Shown: one piece after another, positions 1 to 5,025 of the stretch
How the letters are laid out: the number at the start of each line of letters is the position of its first letter
Numbering within the stretch: the first letter of the stretch is position 1
Source: Actinomycetota bacterium
GTDB taxonomy: Bacteria; Actinomycetota; Thermoleophilia; Solirubrobacterales; Solirubrobacteraceae
Assembly: GCA_005883905.1 (NCBI GenBank)
Contig: VAYD01000437.1
Span: 260 to 5,284 of the forward strand
Direction: 5' to 3'
Length of the DNA: 5,025 nucleotides
Program-made: the position numbers and the translations under genes
Notes under the pieces: generated by a model
Seen by the model: the letters and a program-made list of their open reading frames with translations, nothing else
Told to the model about the DNA's origin: nothing
The model's database searches: none

Positions 1-656
1 AGGTTCGAGCCGCAGTCGCCCATGAAGATCGACGCCGGGTGGAAGTTGTGGCCCAGGAACCCGATCGCGGCGCCGGCGGTGATCGCCGCCAGGACGCCCG
101 CCGAGCCCTTGTCGAGGTCGAACGCGATGATCGACAGCGCGATCGCGGAGATCGCGCAGACCCCCGCGGCGAGGCCGTCGATCCCGTCGCTCAGGTTCAC
201 GACGTTGATCACCGCGACGAGGCCGATGATCGTGAGCAGCTCGCCCGAGCCGCCGAGGTCGACGCGGTGCACGAACGGCAGCGTGAAGTGGTCCACGCGC
301 ACGCCGGTGAGCACGGGCGGCAGCACCGCGACGATCTGGCCGGCGAGCTTCACGGGCGCCGGCAGGTCGTAGATGTCGTCGAGCGCGCCGACGGCGGTGA
401 TGATCGCCGCGCCCCACAGGATCGCCGACCACTCCTTGTGGCCGCCGAGCAGCCAAAGCGCGATCGCGCTGCCCGCGCCCGCGAAGATCGCCAGGCCGCC
501 GAGCAGCGGGGTCGGCCGCTCCGACAGCCCGCGCCCGCGCGGCTCGTCGACGGCGCCGAGGCGCACCGCGAGCCGCGCGGTCAGCGGCGTCAGCGCGTAC
601 GTGACGACCGCGGCGAAGAGCCCCGCCCAGAAGGCGTCGAGGCCCGTGAAGTTCAT
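1..656 (-). CDS. wecA: WecA/TagO/MraY-family polyprenyl-phosphate sugar-1-phosphate transferase, 3' end outside window
   Basis: The product is probably an integral membrane enzyme that moves a sugar 1-phosphate (GlcNAc-1-P in WecA and TagO) from a UDP-sugar to undecaprenyl or decaprenyl phosphate, the first membrane step of cell-wall glycopolymer synthesis. About 219 residues are visible of the usual 350 or more. Hydrophobic segments lie near residues 8-24, 52-70, 77-92, 104-117, 139-154, 163-180 and 187-202. Family motifs are present: RPTPLLGG (47-54) in the first cytoplasmic loop, the Mg-binding DDIYD (93-97), [12 protein letters not shown] (154-165), and HNFHP with MGDCGS near the cut edge. 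The ATG at 656 lies 22 bases after the displaced glyA stop, and its Shine-Dalgarno sequence is weak (GAGAG). The same gene sits just before the atp operon in Mycobacterium. Sugar specificity cannot be read from the sequence. Family assignment is firm; the symbol rests partly on gene order. Confidence 0.9.
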   Translation of the reverse strand, partial: MNFTGLDAFWAGLFAAVVTYALTPLTARLAVRLGAVDEPRGRGLSERPTPLLGGLAIFAGAGSAIALWLLGGHKEWSAILWGAAIITAVGALDDIYDLPAPVKLAGQIVAVLPPVLTGVRVDHFTLPFVHRVDLGGSGELLTIIGLVAVINVVNLSDGIDGLAAGVCAISAIALSIIAFDLDKGSAGVLAAITAGAAIGFLGHNFHPASIFMGDCGSN

Positions 657-1915
657 GGGCGGGAGTCTCTCGTGTTGCTCAGACGGCTGCTGCGGCGCCC
701 AGGTGCTCGTAGAGCGGGTAGCGCTCGGCGATCGCCGAGACGCGCGCGGCGAGGTCGTCCTTGGCCGCCTCGGGCCTGCAGGCCGCGGGTCGCCAGGGCG
801 GGCGTGCCGACGCGTAGGCCGCTCGTGACCATCGGCGGGCGCGGGTCGAACGGCACGGCGTTGCGGTTGACGGTGATGCCGATGTCGTGCAGCCGGTCCT
901 CGGCCATCTGGCCGTCGAGATCGGACTCACGCAGGTCGACCAGCGCGAGGTGCACGTCGGTGCCGCCCGTGAGCACGTTGACGCCGTGGCCGGCCTTCAT
1001 CAGCGCCTCAGCGACGACCTTCGCCCCCTCGACGGTGCGCTGCTGGCGCTCGCGGAACGCCTCGGACGCGGCGATCTTGAACGTCACCGCCTTGCCCGCG
1101 ATCACGTGCTCCAGCGGGCCGCCCTGCTGGCCCGGGAAGACCGCGGAGTTGATCGGCTTCATGTACTCCTCCTTGCAGAGGATGAGCCCGCCGCGGGCAC
1201 CGCCGAGCGTCTTGTGGACGGTCGAGGTGACGACGTCTGCGATCGGCACCGGGTTCGGGTGCAGCCCGGCGGCGACGAGCCCCGCGAAGTGGGCCATGTC
1301 GACCATCAGGATCGCGTCGACCTCGTCGGCGATCACGTGGAAGCGCTCGAAGTCCAAGAAGCGCGGGTAGGCCGACCAGCCGGCGAGGATCAGCTTCGGC
1401 CGGCGCTCCTTGGCGATCCGCTCGACCGCGTCCATGTCGATCAGGCTCGTCTCGCGGTCGACCTCGTAGGGCGCGATGTCGTACAGGCGCCCGGAGACGT
1501 TGAGCTTCATGCCGTGCGTCAGGTGGCCACCGTGCGGCAGCGAGAGCCCGAGGATCGTGTCGCCCGGCTGCAGCAGCGCGTGGTAGACCGACGCGTTGGC
1601 CTGGGCGCCGGCGTGCGGCTGGACGTTCGCGTGCTCGGCGCCGAAGAGCGCCTTCGCGCGGTCGATCGCGAGCTGCTCGATGATGTCGACGTACTCGCAG
1701 CCGCCGTAGTAGCGCTTGCCCGGATAGCCCTCGGCGTACTTGTTGGTGAGCACGCTGCCCTGGCAGTCCAGGACGGACTGCGGGACGAAGTTCTCGCTGG
1801 CGATCATCTCCAGCGTGCGCTGCTGGCGCTGGAGCTCGAGGCCCATGGCCTCGGCGACCTCGGGGTCGACGTCGGCGACGGGGCGGTTGAAGAAATCGGG
1901 CGGCAGGTCGGACAT
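653..1915 (-). CDS. glyA: Serine hydroxymethyltransferase, reading frame broken near the 3' end
   Basis: GlyA is a cytosolic PLP enzyme that converts serine and tetrahydrofolate to glycine and 5,10-methylene-THF. The start at 1915 is set by GGAGGA seven bases upstream and by the conserved N-terminus ([19 protein letters not shown]). Visible motifs are [10 protein letters not shown] (63-72), the [13 protein letters not shown] segment (95-107), GGHLTHG (129-135), the [16 protein letters not shown] segment (205-220) and STVHKTLGG with the PLP lysine K235. The carboxylate-binding arginine is R368 in [23 protein letters not shown] has Trp where Ala or Tyr is usual. After residue 379 the frame is lost: as written, translation continues for 41 arginine-rich, unrelated residues and stops at 653, giving 420 aa. 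The true C-terminal tail, with RYPLY, lies in the next frame (679-777). The active-site part is intact but the C-terminal domain is incomplete, so the product may be unstable. A ZTP riboswitch candidate precedes the gene. Confidence 0.93.
   Translation of the reverse strand: MSDLPPDFFNRPVADVDPEVAEAMGLELQRQQRTLEMIASENFVPQSVLDCQGSVLTNKYAEGYPGKRYYGGCEYVDIIEQLAIDRAKALFGAEHANVQPHAGAQANASVYHALLQPGDTILGLSLPHGGHLTHGMKLNVSGRLYDIAPYEVDRETSLIDMDAVERIAKERRPKLILAGWSAYPRFLDFERFHVIADEVDAILMVDMAHFAGLVAAGLHPNPVPIADVVTSTVHKTLGGARGGLILCKEEYMKPINSAVFPGQQGGPLEHVIAGKAVTFKIAASEAFRERQQRTVEGAKVVAEALMKAGHGVNVLTGGTDVHLALVDLRESDLDGQMAEDRLHDIGITVNRNAVPFDPRPPMVTSGLRVGTPALATRGLQARGGQGRPRRARLGDRRALPALRAPGRRSSRLSNTRDSRP
679..777 (-). 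pseudogene. glyA: Displaced 3' end of glyA in another reading frame
   Basis: This 32-codon stretch encodes [20 protein letters not shown] followed by PLYEHLG and a short Ala/Val end. It is the conserved last helix and RYPLY tail of serine hydroxymethyltransferase. It is read one frame off from the main glyA frame; skipping C778 rejoins the two at Leu379-Arg. Even rejoined, only 19 residues separate the conserved TRG from RYPLY, against 38 in E. coli GlyA as I recall it. A simple one-base insertion is therefore not the whole story, and a deletion of roughly 56-59 bases fits better. The TGA at 681-679 would be the original glyA stop, 22 bases before the wecA ATG. Confidence 0.85.
773..784. repeat. 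12-base perfect palindrome at the glyA frame break
   Basis: GGCCTGCAGGCC is its own reverse complement and sits exactly where the glyA frame changes. Such a site can be a deletion end point or a spot where GC-rich hairpins disturb sequencing. A 12-base palindrome is also expected about once in a window of this size by chance. Confidence 0.6.
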
Positions 1916-1922
1916 CTCGGAA

Positions 1923-1928
1923 TCCTCC
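1923..1928 (-). promoter_or_regulatory. glyA ribosome binding site
   Basis: GGAGGA ends seven bases before the ATG at 1915, an ideal Shine-Dalgarno match and spacing. It fixes the glyA start and rules out the in-frame ATG at 2095, which lies inside rpiB. The site could pair with a segment of the riboswitch aptamer (1980-1986), and it also lies in a small CGGA/TCCG hairpin (1918-1929). Confidence 0.85.
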
Positions 1929-1940
1929 GGTGGACGGGTT

Positions 1941-2018
1941 GCTGCCCAGGCGCGCGGCGGTGGATTCGGCCGCCGTTCCCCGAAGGTGTACTCCTCCCTA
2001 GGCGCCAGTCGCGGCGGC
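1941..2018 (-). promoter_or_regulatory. ZTP (pfl) riboswitch aptamer upstream of glyA
   Basis: The RNA would sense ZTP/ZMP, which accumulate when 10-formyl-THF is short, and control glyA. Reading the minus strand, P1 is GCCGCCG (2018-2012) paired with CGGCGGC (1975-1969), a perfect 7 bp stem. Inside it lie CGACTGGCG (2011-2003), close to the pfl consensus TGACTGGCG, and GGGGAA (1981-1976), close to GGGGAG. P2 is GGAGG (1997-1993) with CCTTC (1986-1982) and a six-base loop. The 3' subdomain carries CGCCTGGGCA (1952-1943), matching the conserved pfl 3' element. GGCG (2006-2003) and CGCC (1952-1949) can form the expected pseudoknot. glyA is a known pfl-associated gene. The aptamer overlaps the last six codons and the stop of rpiB. 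No U-tract terminator follows, so control at translation is more likely. The consensus is from memory; a covariance-model search was not possible here. Confidence 0.82.
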
Positions 2019-2483
2019 TGACCCCGACGGTACCACGGAGTCCCGACCGCGCTCCACATCGGCGATCTGGCCGACGCGCCGGGCGTGGCGGCCACCCTCG
2101 AAGCCGGTGCGCAGGAACGCGGCGACGATGCGGTCGGCCTGGTCGGTCGCCAGCCGGGCGCCGCCGAGCGCCACGACGTTGGCGTCGTTGTGCCGGCGGG
2201 CCATCTCGGCCTCCGACGGATCGTGCGCGTTCACCGCTCGCACGCCGGCGACCTTGTTGGCGACGATCGAGACACCGACGCCCGACCCGCAGGCGAGCAC
2301 GGCGCGCTCGGCCTCGCCCTCGGCGACCAGCCGGCTGGCCTCCTCCGCGTAGCGCGGGTAGTCGACGGAGTCAGGCGAGACGGTTCCGACGTCGATGACG
2401 TCGTGACCCTGGGTCTCGAGCACCTGCCGGACGTGCTCCTTCAGGTGGAACCCGGCGTGGTCGGATGCCACGGCGATCCTCAT
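1998..2483 (-). CDS. rpiB: Ribose-5-phosphate isomerase B
   Basis: RpiB interconverts ribulose 5-phosphate and ribose 5-phosphate in the cytosol (non-oxidative pentose phosphate pathway), feeding PRPP and purine synthesis. The 161-residue product is slightly longer than typical RpiB (about 150). Motifs of the RpiB/LacAB fold are [12 protein letters not shown] (6-17), DVG (31-33), VDYPRYA (40-46), [14 protein letters not shown] (64-77), HDP (87-89) and [13 protein letters not shown] (96-108). The catalytic cysteine C65, H98, N99 and the phosphate-binding R132 and R136 are all in the expected places. The ATG at 2483 is supported by AAGGGGA eight bases upstream and by the conserved [11 protein letters not shown] start. 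An in-frame ATG at 2654 would add 57 low-complexity residues and is rejected. The tail after about residue 145 is not conserved; its last six codons double as the 5' strand of the glyA riboswitch. Confidence 0.95.
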   Translation of the reverse strand: MRIAVASDHAGFHLKEHVRQVLETQGHDVIDVGTVSPDSVDYPRYAEEASRLVAEGEAERAVLACGSGVGVSIVANKVAGVRAVNAHDPSEAEMARRHNDANVVALGGARLATDQADRIVAAFLRTGFEGGRHARRVGQIADVERGRDSVVPSGSAAATGA

Positions 2484-2599
2484 GGCTGCTGTCCCCTTGC
2501 TCGTGCGCGCGCGCGTGTGCTGTCGTCGAGTGTCGCGTCCCGGGCGGACGGTCGCACCGCCGCGCGCTGCCGCCGCGGCAGTGGGGAGTGGCGAGCGCG

Positions 2600-2630
2600 A
2601 CTTTAGCGCGCTACGCTTCGCGCCCGTCAT
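2600..2630 (-). promoter_or_regulatory. Candidate sigma-70-like promoter for rpiB
   Basis: Within the 201-base gap upstream of rpiB, the minus strand has TAAAGT (2605-2600), which fits the TANNNT -10 pattern common in actinobacteria. ATGACG (2630-2625) is a partial -35 match to TTGACA. The spacer of 19 bases is long. A start site near 2593 would leave a leader of about 110 bases. Being the only sizeable gap in the window, this is the likeliest place for an internal promoter, but the match is weak. Confidence 0.25.
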
Positions 2631-2684
2631 GCGCGACGTCCAACTCAGCCACACCCGTTCCGCGGCCGCGCACGACGGTCTCCT

Positions 2685-3428
2685 CTAGACCTGGATCGCG
2701 ATCCCCTGCGTCGCGAGCAGATCGGTGATGAACTCGTGGAAGACCTGCGGCTCGCCGTCGGTGACGAAGTACGCCTCGCCCGGCTCGCCCTTCTGTGCGC
2801 CGAGCAGGAGCCCCTCGACGACGTTGTCGATGTGCGCCGTCGACGTGCGGTGCCTGCCGCCGTCGACCCAGGCGAACCGCTTTCGCCTGACGGCGTCGGC
2901 GAGCGTCGGGAGGATCGTCTTGTCACCCGGGCCCCAGACCAGGCGCGGCCGGATGACGACCGCGCCGCCGGCGCGCGCGACCTGCTCGGCGCGAGCCTTC
3001 GTGCGCGAGTAGGGCGCCTTCGAGTCCGGCTGCAGCGGCGCGGTCTCGTCGACGTCGACGAGCGGCTCGCCGTGCATCAGCGCCGCCTCGGTGCCGACGT
3101 GGACGAAGCGCGCCACGCCGGCGCCCTTGGCGGCCTGCACGGCGTTGGCCGTGCCGGTCACGTTGACGCGCTCGAAGTCCGACGGGTTGCCCCACTCCCC
3201 CAGGTGCGCGGCGCAGTGGAAGGCGACGTCGCAGCCCTGCGCGCCGTCCTTCATCGCGGCGACGTCGTCGAGGTCGCCCTTGACCGCGTTGGCGCCGAGC
3301 TCGCGTACCGCTTTGGCGCTCTTCTCGCTGCGCGCGAGCGCGTTGACCCTCCACCCTTCTGCGACGAGCCGTTTCGTGAGCGCGCCGCCGATGAAGCCCG
3401 AGGCGCCGGTGACGAACGCGGTGCTCAT
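2685..3428 (-). CDS. NAD(P)-dependent epimerase/reductase of the extended SDR family, C-terminally short
   Basis: The 247-residue product has the Rossmann fingerprint TGASGFIGG (7-15) after the first strand. GDLDD (51-55), VHVGTEAA (109-116, with Thr113 at the Ser/Thr catalytic position), the YxxxK pair Y140/K144 in PYSRTKA, IRPRLVWGPGD (159-169) and AHIDNVVEG (198-206) follow. This order is that of 3-beta-hydroxysteroid dehydrogenase/dihydroflavonol-reductase-like extended SDRs. Arg33 after the second strand hints at NADPH. The substrate cannot be told. Relatives usually run to about 320-340 residues. This one stops just after the VTDGEP...FITDLLATQG segment, so the last 80 or so residues of the substrate domain are absent. 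The ATG at 3428 overlaps the stop of the preceding gene (ATGA), suggesting coupled translation. A longer in-frame ATG at 3938 lies inside the upstream gene and is rejected. Confidence 0.88.
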   Translation of the reverse strand: MSTAFVTGASGFIGGALTKRLVAEGWRVNALARSEKSAKAVRELGANAVKGDLDDVAAMKDGAQGCDVAFHCAAHLGEWGNPSDFERVNVTGTANAVQAAKGAGVARFVHVGTEAALMHGEPLVDVDETAPLQPDSKAPYSRTKARAEQVARAGGAVVIRPRLVWGPGDKTILPTLADAVRRKRFAWVDGGRHRTSTAHIDNVVEGLLLGAQKGEPGEAYFVTDGEPQVFHEFITDLLATQGIAIQV

Positions 3429-4030
3429 TGCAGCCGCGACGCTACCTCGTCGGCGGGGAACAGGCCCTGTCGCACAATCGCGTATTCCCCGGTCTTTGCG
3501 TAGTCGCGCAGGTCGATGACGGTCGACGGCGTCCCCGGGAGCTCGCCGCCGTCGAGCACCAGCTCGGCGCTGTCGCGCAGCCCGACGGGGACGTCCTGCA
3601 GCCGGCGCGGATCGGGGCGCCTGGCGAAGTTCGCGCTGGTCTGCAGGACCGGCCAGCGGACGTTGCGCAGCTCGGTGTCGAGCTTCGGCACGCGCAGGCC
3701 GAGCGTGCCCGGGTCGGCGCCGCAGGCGAGCGAGAAGCGGTGCGAGGGGTTGGGGATGAGCAACGTGACGGCGCCGGGCAGCAGCCGCTGCGCGGCGTCG
3801 CGGACGGGACCCTCGAGCTCGGTCAGCGTTTCGAGCGCCAGCTCGGCGTCGAAGAACATCACCGCACTGGGCTTGTCCATCGAGCGCCGCTTGAGCAGGT
3901 GCATGCGCTGGACGGTCTCCTTGGCGTCGGGGTCGCATGCGAGGCCGTAGACCGTGTCGGCCGGGAAGACCGCGAAGCCGCCGACTGCCATGCAGCGCTC
4001 GAAGGTGGCCGCATCCTCGGCGGTGATCAT
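3425..4030 (-). CDS. tsaC: L-threonylcarbamoyladenylate synthase (Sua5/YrdC/YwlC family)
   Basis: This enzyme makes threonylcarbamoyl-AMP from threonine, bicarbonate and ATP in the cytosol, the first step of the t6A37 modification of ANN-decoding tRNAs. The 201 residues form a single YrdC domain without the extra Sua5 C-terminal domain. Visible motifs are FPADTVYGLACDP (22-34), the KRRSMDKP nucleotide-binding loop (47-54), LLPGAVTLLIP (83-93), LGLRVP (110-115), QTSAN (130-134), PSTVIDL (168-174) and IVRQG (185-189). After TSAN the usual Ser-Gly is replaced by Phe-Ala-Arg-Arg, which is uncommon. The ATG at 4030 overlaps the prmC stop as ATGA, and its own stop overlaps the epimerase start in the same way. 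prmC-sua5 pairing is standard in actinobacteria and Firmicutes and supports the call. Naming varies among tsaC, ywlC and sua5. Confidence 0.93.
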   Translation of the reverse strand: MITAEDAATFERCMAVGGFAVFPADTVYGLACDPDAKETVQRMHLLKRRSMDKPSAVMFFDAELALETLTELEGPVRDAAQRLLPGAVTLLIPNPSHRFSLACGADPGTLGLRVPKLDTELRNVRWPVLQTSANFARRPDPRRLQDVPVGLRDSAELVLDGGELPGTPSTVIDLRDYAKTGEYAIVRQGLFPADEVASRLQ

Positions 4031-4851
4031 CGGCGGCTCACCACCACGCGCTCGATGCCCGCGAGGTCGCGCAGGATCTCGACCTCTCCGCCGACGAGCT
4101 CGGCGACGGCCTGCGCCTGCCCGGCGCCGACCTCGAGCGCCAGCAGCGGCGCCCGGCGCGCGGCGGCCATCCGGCGGATGACGTCGAGGCCGTCAGCGCC
4201 GGCGTAGAGCGCCTGTGGCGGCTCGTGCGCGAGCTCCGGCGGCAACTTCGCGCCCGCCTCGACGTACGGCGGGTTGGCGAGGACGGCGTCGGCGCCGGAG
4301 GCGGCGTCGAGCAGCTCGGCCTGGACCAACTCGACGTCGAGGTTCAGCCGGCGAGCATTCGCCCGCGCCACCTCGACCGCCTCCGCGCTCGCGTCGCTCC
4401 CGCTGACGACCAGGTCGGGGCGCTCCTGCTTGAGCGCCAGCGCCACGGCGCCGCTGCCGGTGCACGCGTCGTGCACGCGCGCGCCAGGCGGCAGCGTCAA
4501 CCCGACCTCGACGAGCAGCTCGGTCTCCGGGCGCGGGACGAGCACGCGGCTGTCGACGTGCACGTCGATGTGCCTGAAGCCCTTCGTGCCGACCAGATAG
4601 GCGACGGGTTCGCGCTCGACGCTGCGCCTGCGCACGAGGTGCTGGAACGTCCGGATCGCCGGGCCTTCGACCGCGCGGTCCGGGTCCATGATCAGCGCCG
4701 CGCGGTCCACGCCGAGCGCGTGGGCGAGCAGCAGCTGCGCGTCGAGGTCGGGCGTGTCCGATCCGGCCGCGGCGATCGCAATCCGCGCCGAATCGAGGGC
4801 GTCGCGGACCGGGGTCGCGCGCCCTGCGAACTGCCGTGGTGGGCTCGTCAT
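4027..4851 (-). CDS. prmC: Peptide chain release factor N5-glutamine methyltransferase
   Basis: PrmC (HemK) uses S-adenosylmethionine to methylate the glutamine of the GGQ motif of release factors RF1 and RF2, raising their termination activity. The 274-residue length matches the family (about 280). The N-terminal helical substrate-binding domain spans about residues 15-85. The linker EPVAYLVGTKGF (81-92) and the VLVPRPETELLVE motif (103-115) follow. The SAM-binding loop is DACTGSGAVALAL (128-140), where most members have DVGTGSG, and the catalytic NPPY is at 193-196. LALEVGAGQ is at 237-245. The ATG at 4851 lies 28 bases after the prfA stop. It has no clear Shine-Dalgarno sequence, and the gap can fold as a six-pair hairpin (4865-4879), so prmC may rely on coupling with prfA. 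An in-frame ATG at 4953 falls inside prfA and is rejected. Confidence 0.95.
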   Translation of the reverse strand: MTSPPRQFAGRATPVRDALDSARIAIAAAGSDTPDLDAQLLLAHALGVDRAALIMDPDRAVEGPAIRTFQHLVRRRSVEREPVAYLVGTKGFRHIDVHVDSRVLVPRPETELLVEVGLTLPPGARVHDACTGSGAVALALKQERPDLVVSGSDASAEAVEVARANARRLNLDVELVQAELLDAASGADAVLANPPYVEAGAKLPPELAHEPPQALYAGADGLDVIRRMAAARRAPLLALEVGAGQAQAVAELVGGEVEILRDLAGIERVVVSRR

Positions 4852-4879
4852 GTCGGTTGGGGCGGACCCCGGTGGGGCC

Positions 4880-5025
4880 TCACTCGCCTTGAGCCTGGTC
4901 CTCGAGACGGCGGCGCTTCTCGTCCGCTTCGAGCGCAGCCGAGAACTCATCAAGGTCGCCTTCGAGGACCTGGTCGAGGTTGTGCGCGGTCAGCTTGATG
5001 CGGTGGTCGGTCACGCGGCGCTCGC
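4880..5025 (-). CDS. prfA: Peptide chain release factor 1, C-terminal end only
   Basis: RF1 recognises UAA and UAG stop codons in the ribosomal A site and triggers peptide release. Only the last 47 residues are in the window, starting ERRVTDHRI and LTAHNLDQVLEGDLDEF, followed by a charged helix (EADEKRRRLEDQ) and a TGA at 4882-4880. The VTDHRI-LT-NLDxVLxGDLD pattern is the conserved RF1 C-terminus that follows the GGQ domain; the GGQ and PxT motifs lie upstream, outside the window. The phase is set by this homology: the first full codon begins at 5023. RF2 shares much of this tail, but prfA directly followed by prmC is the standard bacterial arrangement, which favours RF1. Confidence 0.93.
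   Translation of the reverse strand, partial: ERRVTDHRIKLTAHNLDQVLEGDLDEFSAALEADEKRRRLEDQAQGE

Noticed and set aside
773..784. Programmed ribosomal frameshift in glyA
   Set aside because: There is no slippery run, no recognisable +1 signal, no precedent for SHMT, and rejoining the frames still leaves the domain about 19 residues short.
39..1370. Long plus-strand open frame of 443 codons
   Set aside because: It lies antisense to wecA and glyA, is made of Arg/Ala/Asp-rich low-complexity sequence with no motifs, and is a typical high-GC shadow frame.
1916..2095. N-terminal extension of glyA to the ATG at 2095
   Set aside because: It would overlap rpiB and the riboswitch, and the ATG at 1915 has a perfect Shine-Dalgarno sequence and the conserved SHMT N-terminus.
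887..2398. Long plus-strand open frame of 503 codons
   Set aside because: It is antisense to glyA and rpiB, both recognised by strong motifs; its product is repetitive in composition and shows no family features.
2484..2654. N-terminal extension of rpiB to the ATG at 2654
   Set aside because: The extra 57 residues are low-complexity and unlike RpiB, which begins at [11 protein letters not shown] in the family.
2661..2670. CGCGGCCGCG palindrome after the epimerase as a terminator
   Set aside because: It has no loop and no T-tract on the minus strand, so it does not look like an intrinsic terminator.
2693..2704. 12-base palindrome GGATCGCGATCC near the epimerase stop
   Set aside because: About one such palindrome is expected by chance in this window, and nothing ties it to a site-specific function.
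3429..3938. Epimerase start at the ATG at 3938
   Set aside because: It overlaps most of the Sua5-type gene; the Rossmann motif places the start at 3428.
4852..4953. prmC start at the ATG at 4953
   Set aside because: It lies inside the prfA coding sequence; the added residues are unconserved and the ATG at 4851 gives the normal family length.
2736..4998. Plus-strand open frames at 2736-3503, 3428-4207 and 4225-4998
   Set aside because: Each is antisense to a well-supported gene (epimerase, Sua5-type, prmC) and has the biased composition of a shadow frame.

Overview
This window is high-GC bacterial DNA. All of its credible genes lie on the minus strand, so they read from the right end of the window to the left. 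The order of transcription is prfA (3' end only), prmC, a Sua5/YrdC-type gene, an NAD(P)-dependent epimerase/reductase, rpiB, glyA and a wecA-like glycosyl-phosphate transferase (5' two thirds only). The run prfA-prmC-sua5-(rpiB-glyA)-wecA is the block that precedes the ATP synthase operon in many Actinomycetota; Mycobacterium tuberculosis has prfA-hemK-sua5-rfe-atp. Gene order, codon bias and protein flavour suggest an actinobacterium, possibly of the Thermoleophilia. That placement is inference from memory, not a search.

Right part (about 2685-5025): the release factor 1 C-terminus is followed after 28 bases by its partner methyltransferase prmC. prmC, the threonylcarbamoyl-AMP synthase gene and the epimerase are joined by two ATGA stop/start overlaps, so they are probably translationally coupled. 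The first three genes serve translation: peptide release, methylation of the release factor GGQ motif, and the t6A tRNA modification. The epimerase is an extra passenger and looks C-terminally short.

Middle (2484-2684): a 201-base gap holds a candidate promoter for rpiB, a strong Shine-Dalgarno sequence just after the epimerase stop with no conventional gene behind it, and a short alternating purine/pyrimidine run.

Left part (1-2483): rpiB (ribose-5-phosphate isomerase B) is followed by glyA (serine hydroxymethyltransferase). The junction carries a clear candidate ZTP (pfl) riboswitch whose 5' half overlaps the last codons and the stop of rpiB. ZTP accumulates when 10-formyl-tetrahydrofolate runs short, and GlyA supplies one-carbon units, so the match of sensor and gene is sensible. 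The glyA reading frame is broken near its 3' end, at about 773-784. The conserved C-terminal tail continues in another frame, and about 19 residues of the usual C-terminal helix region appear to be missing as well. This may be a genuine mutation or an assembly error. The wecA-like gene runs off the left edge.

I found no wholly new system. The observations most worth a second look are the riboswitch nested in the end of rpiB with a possible ribosome-binding-site switch, the broken glyA, and the shortened epimerase.
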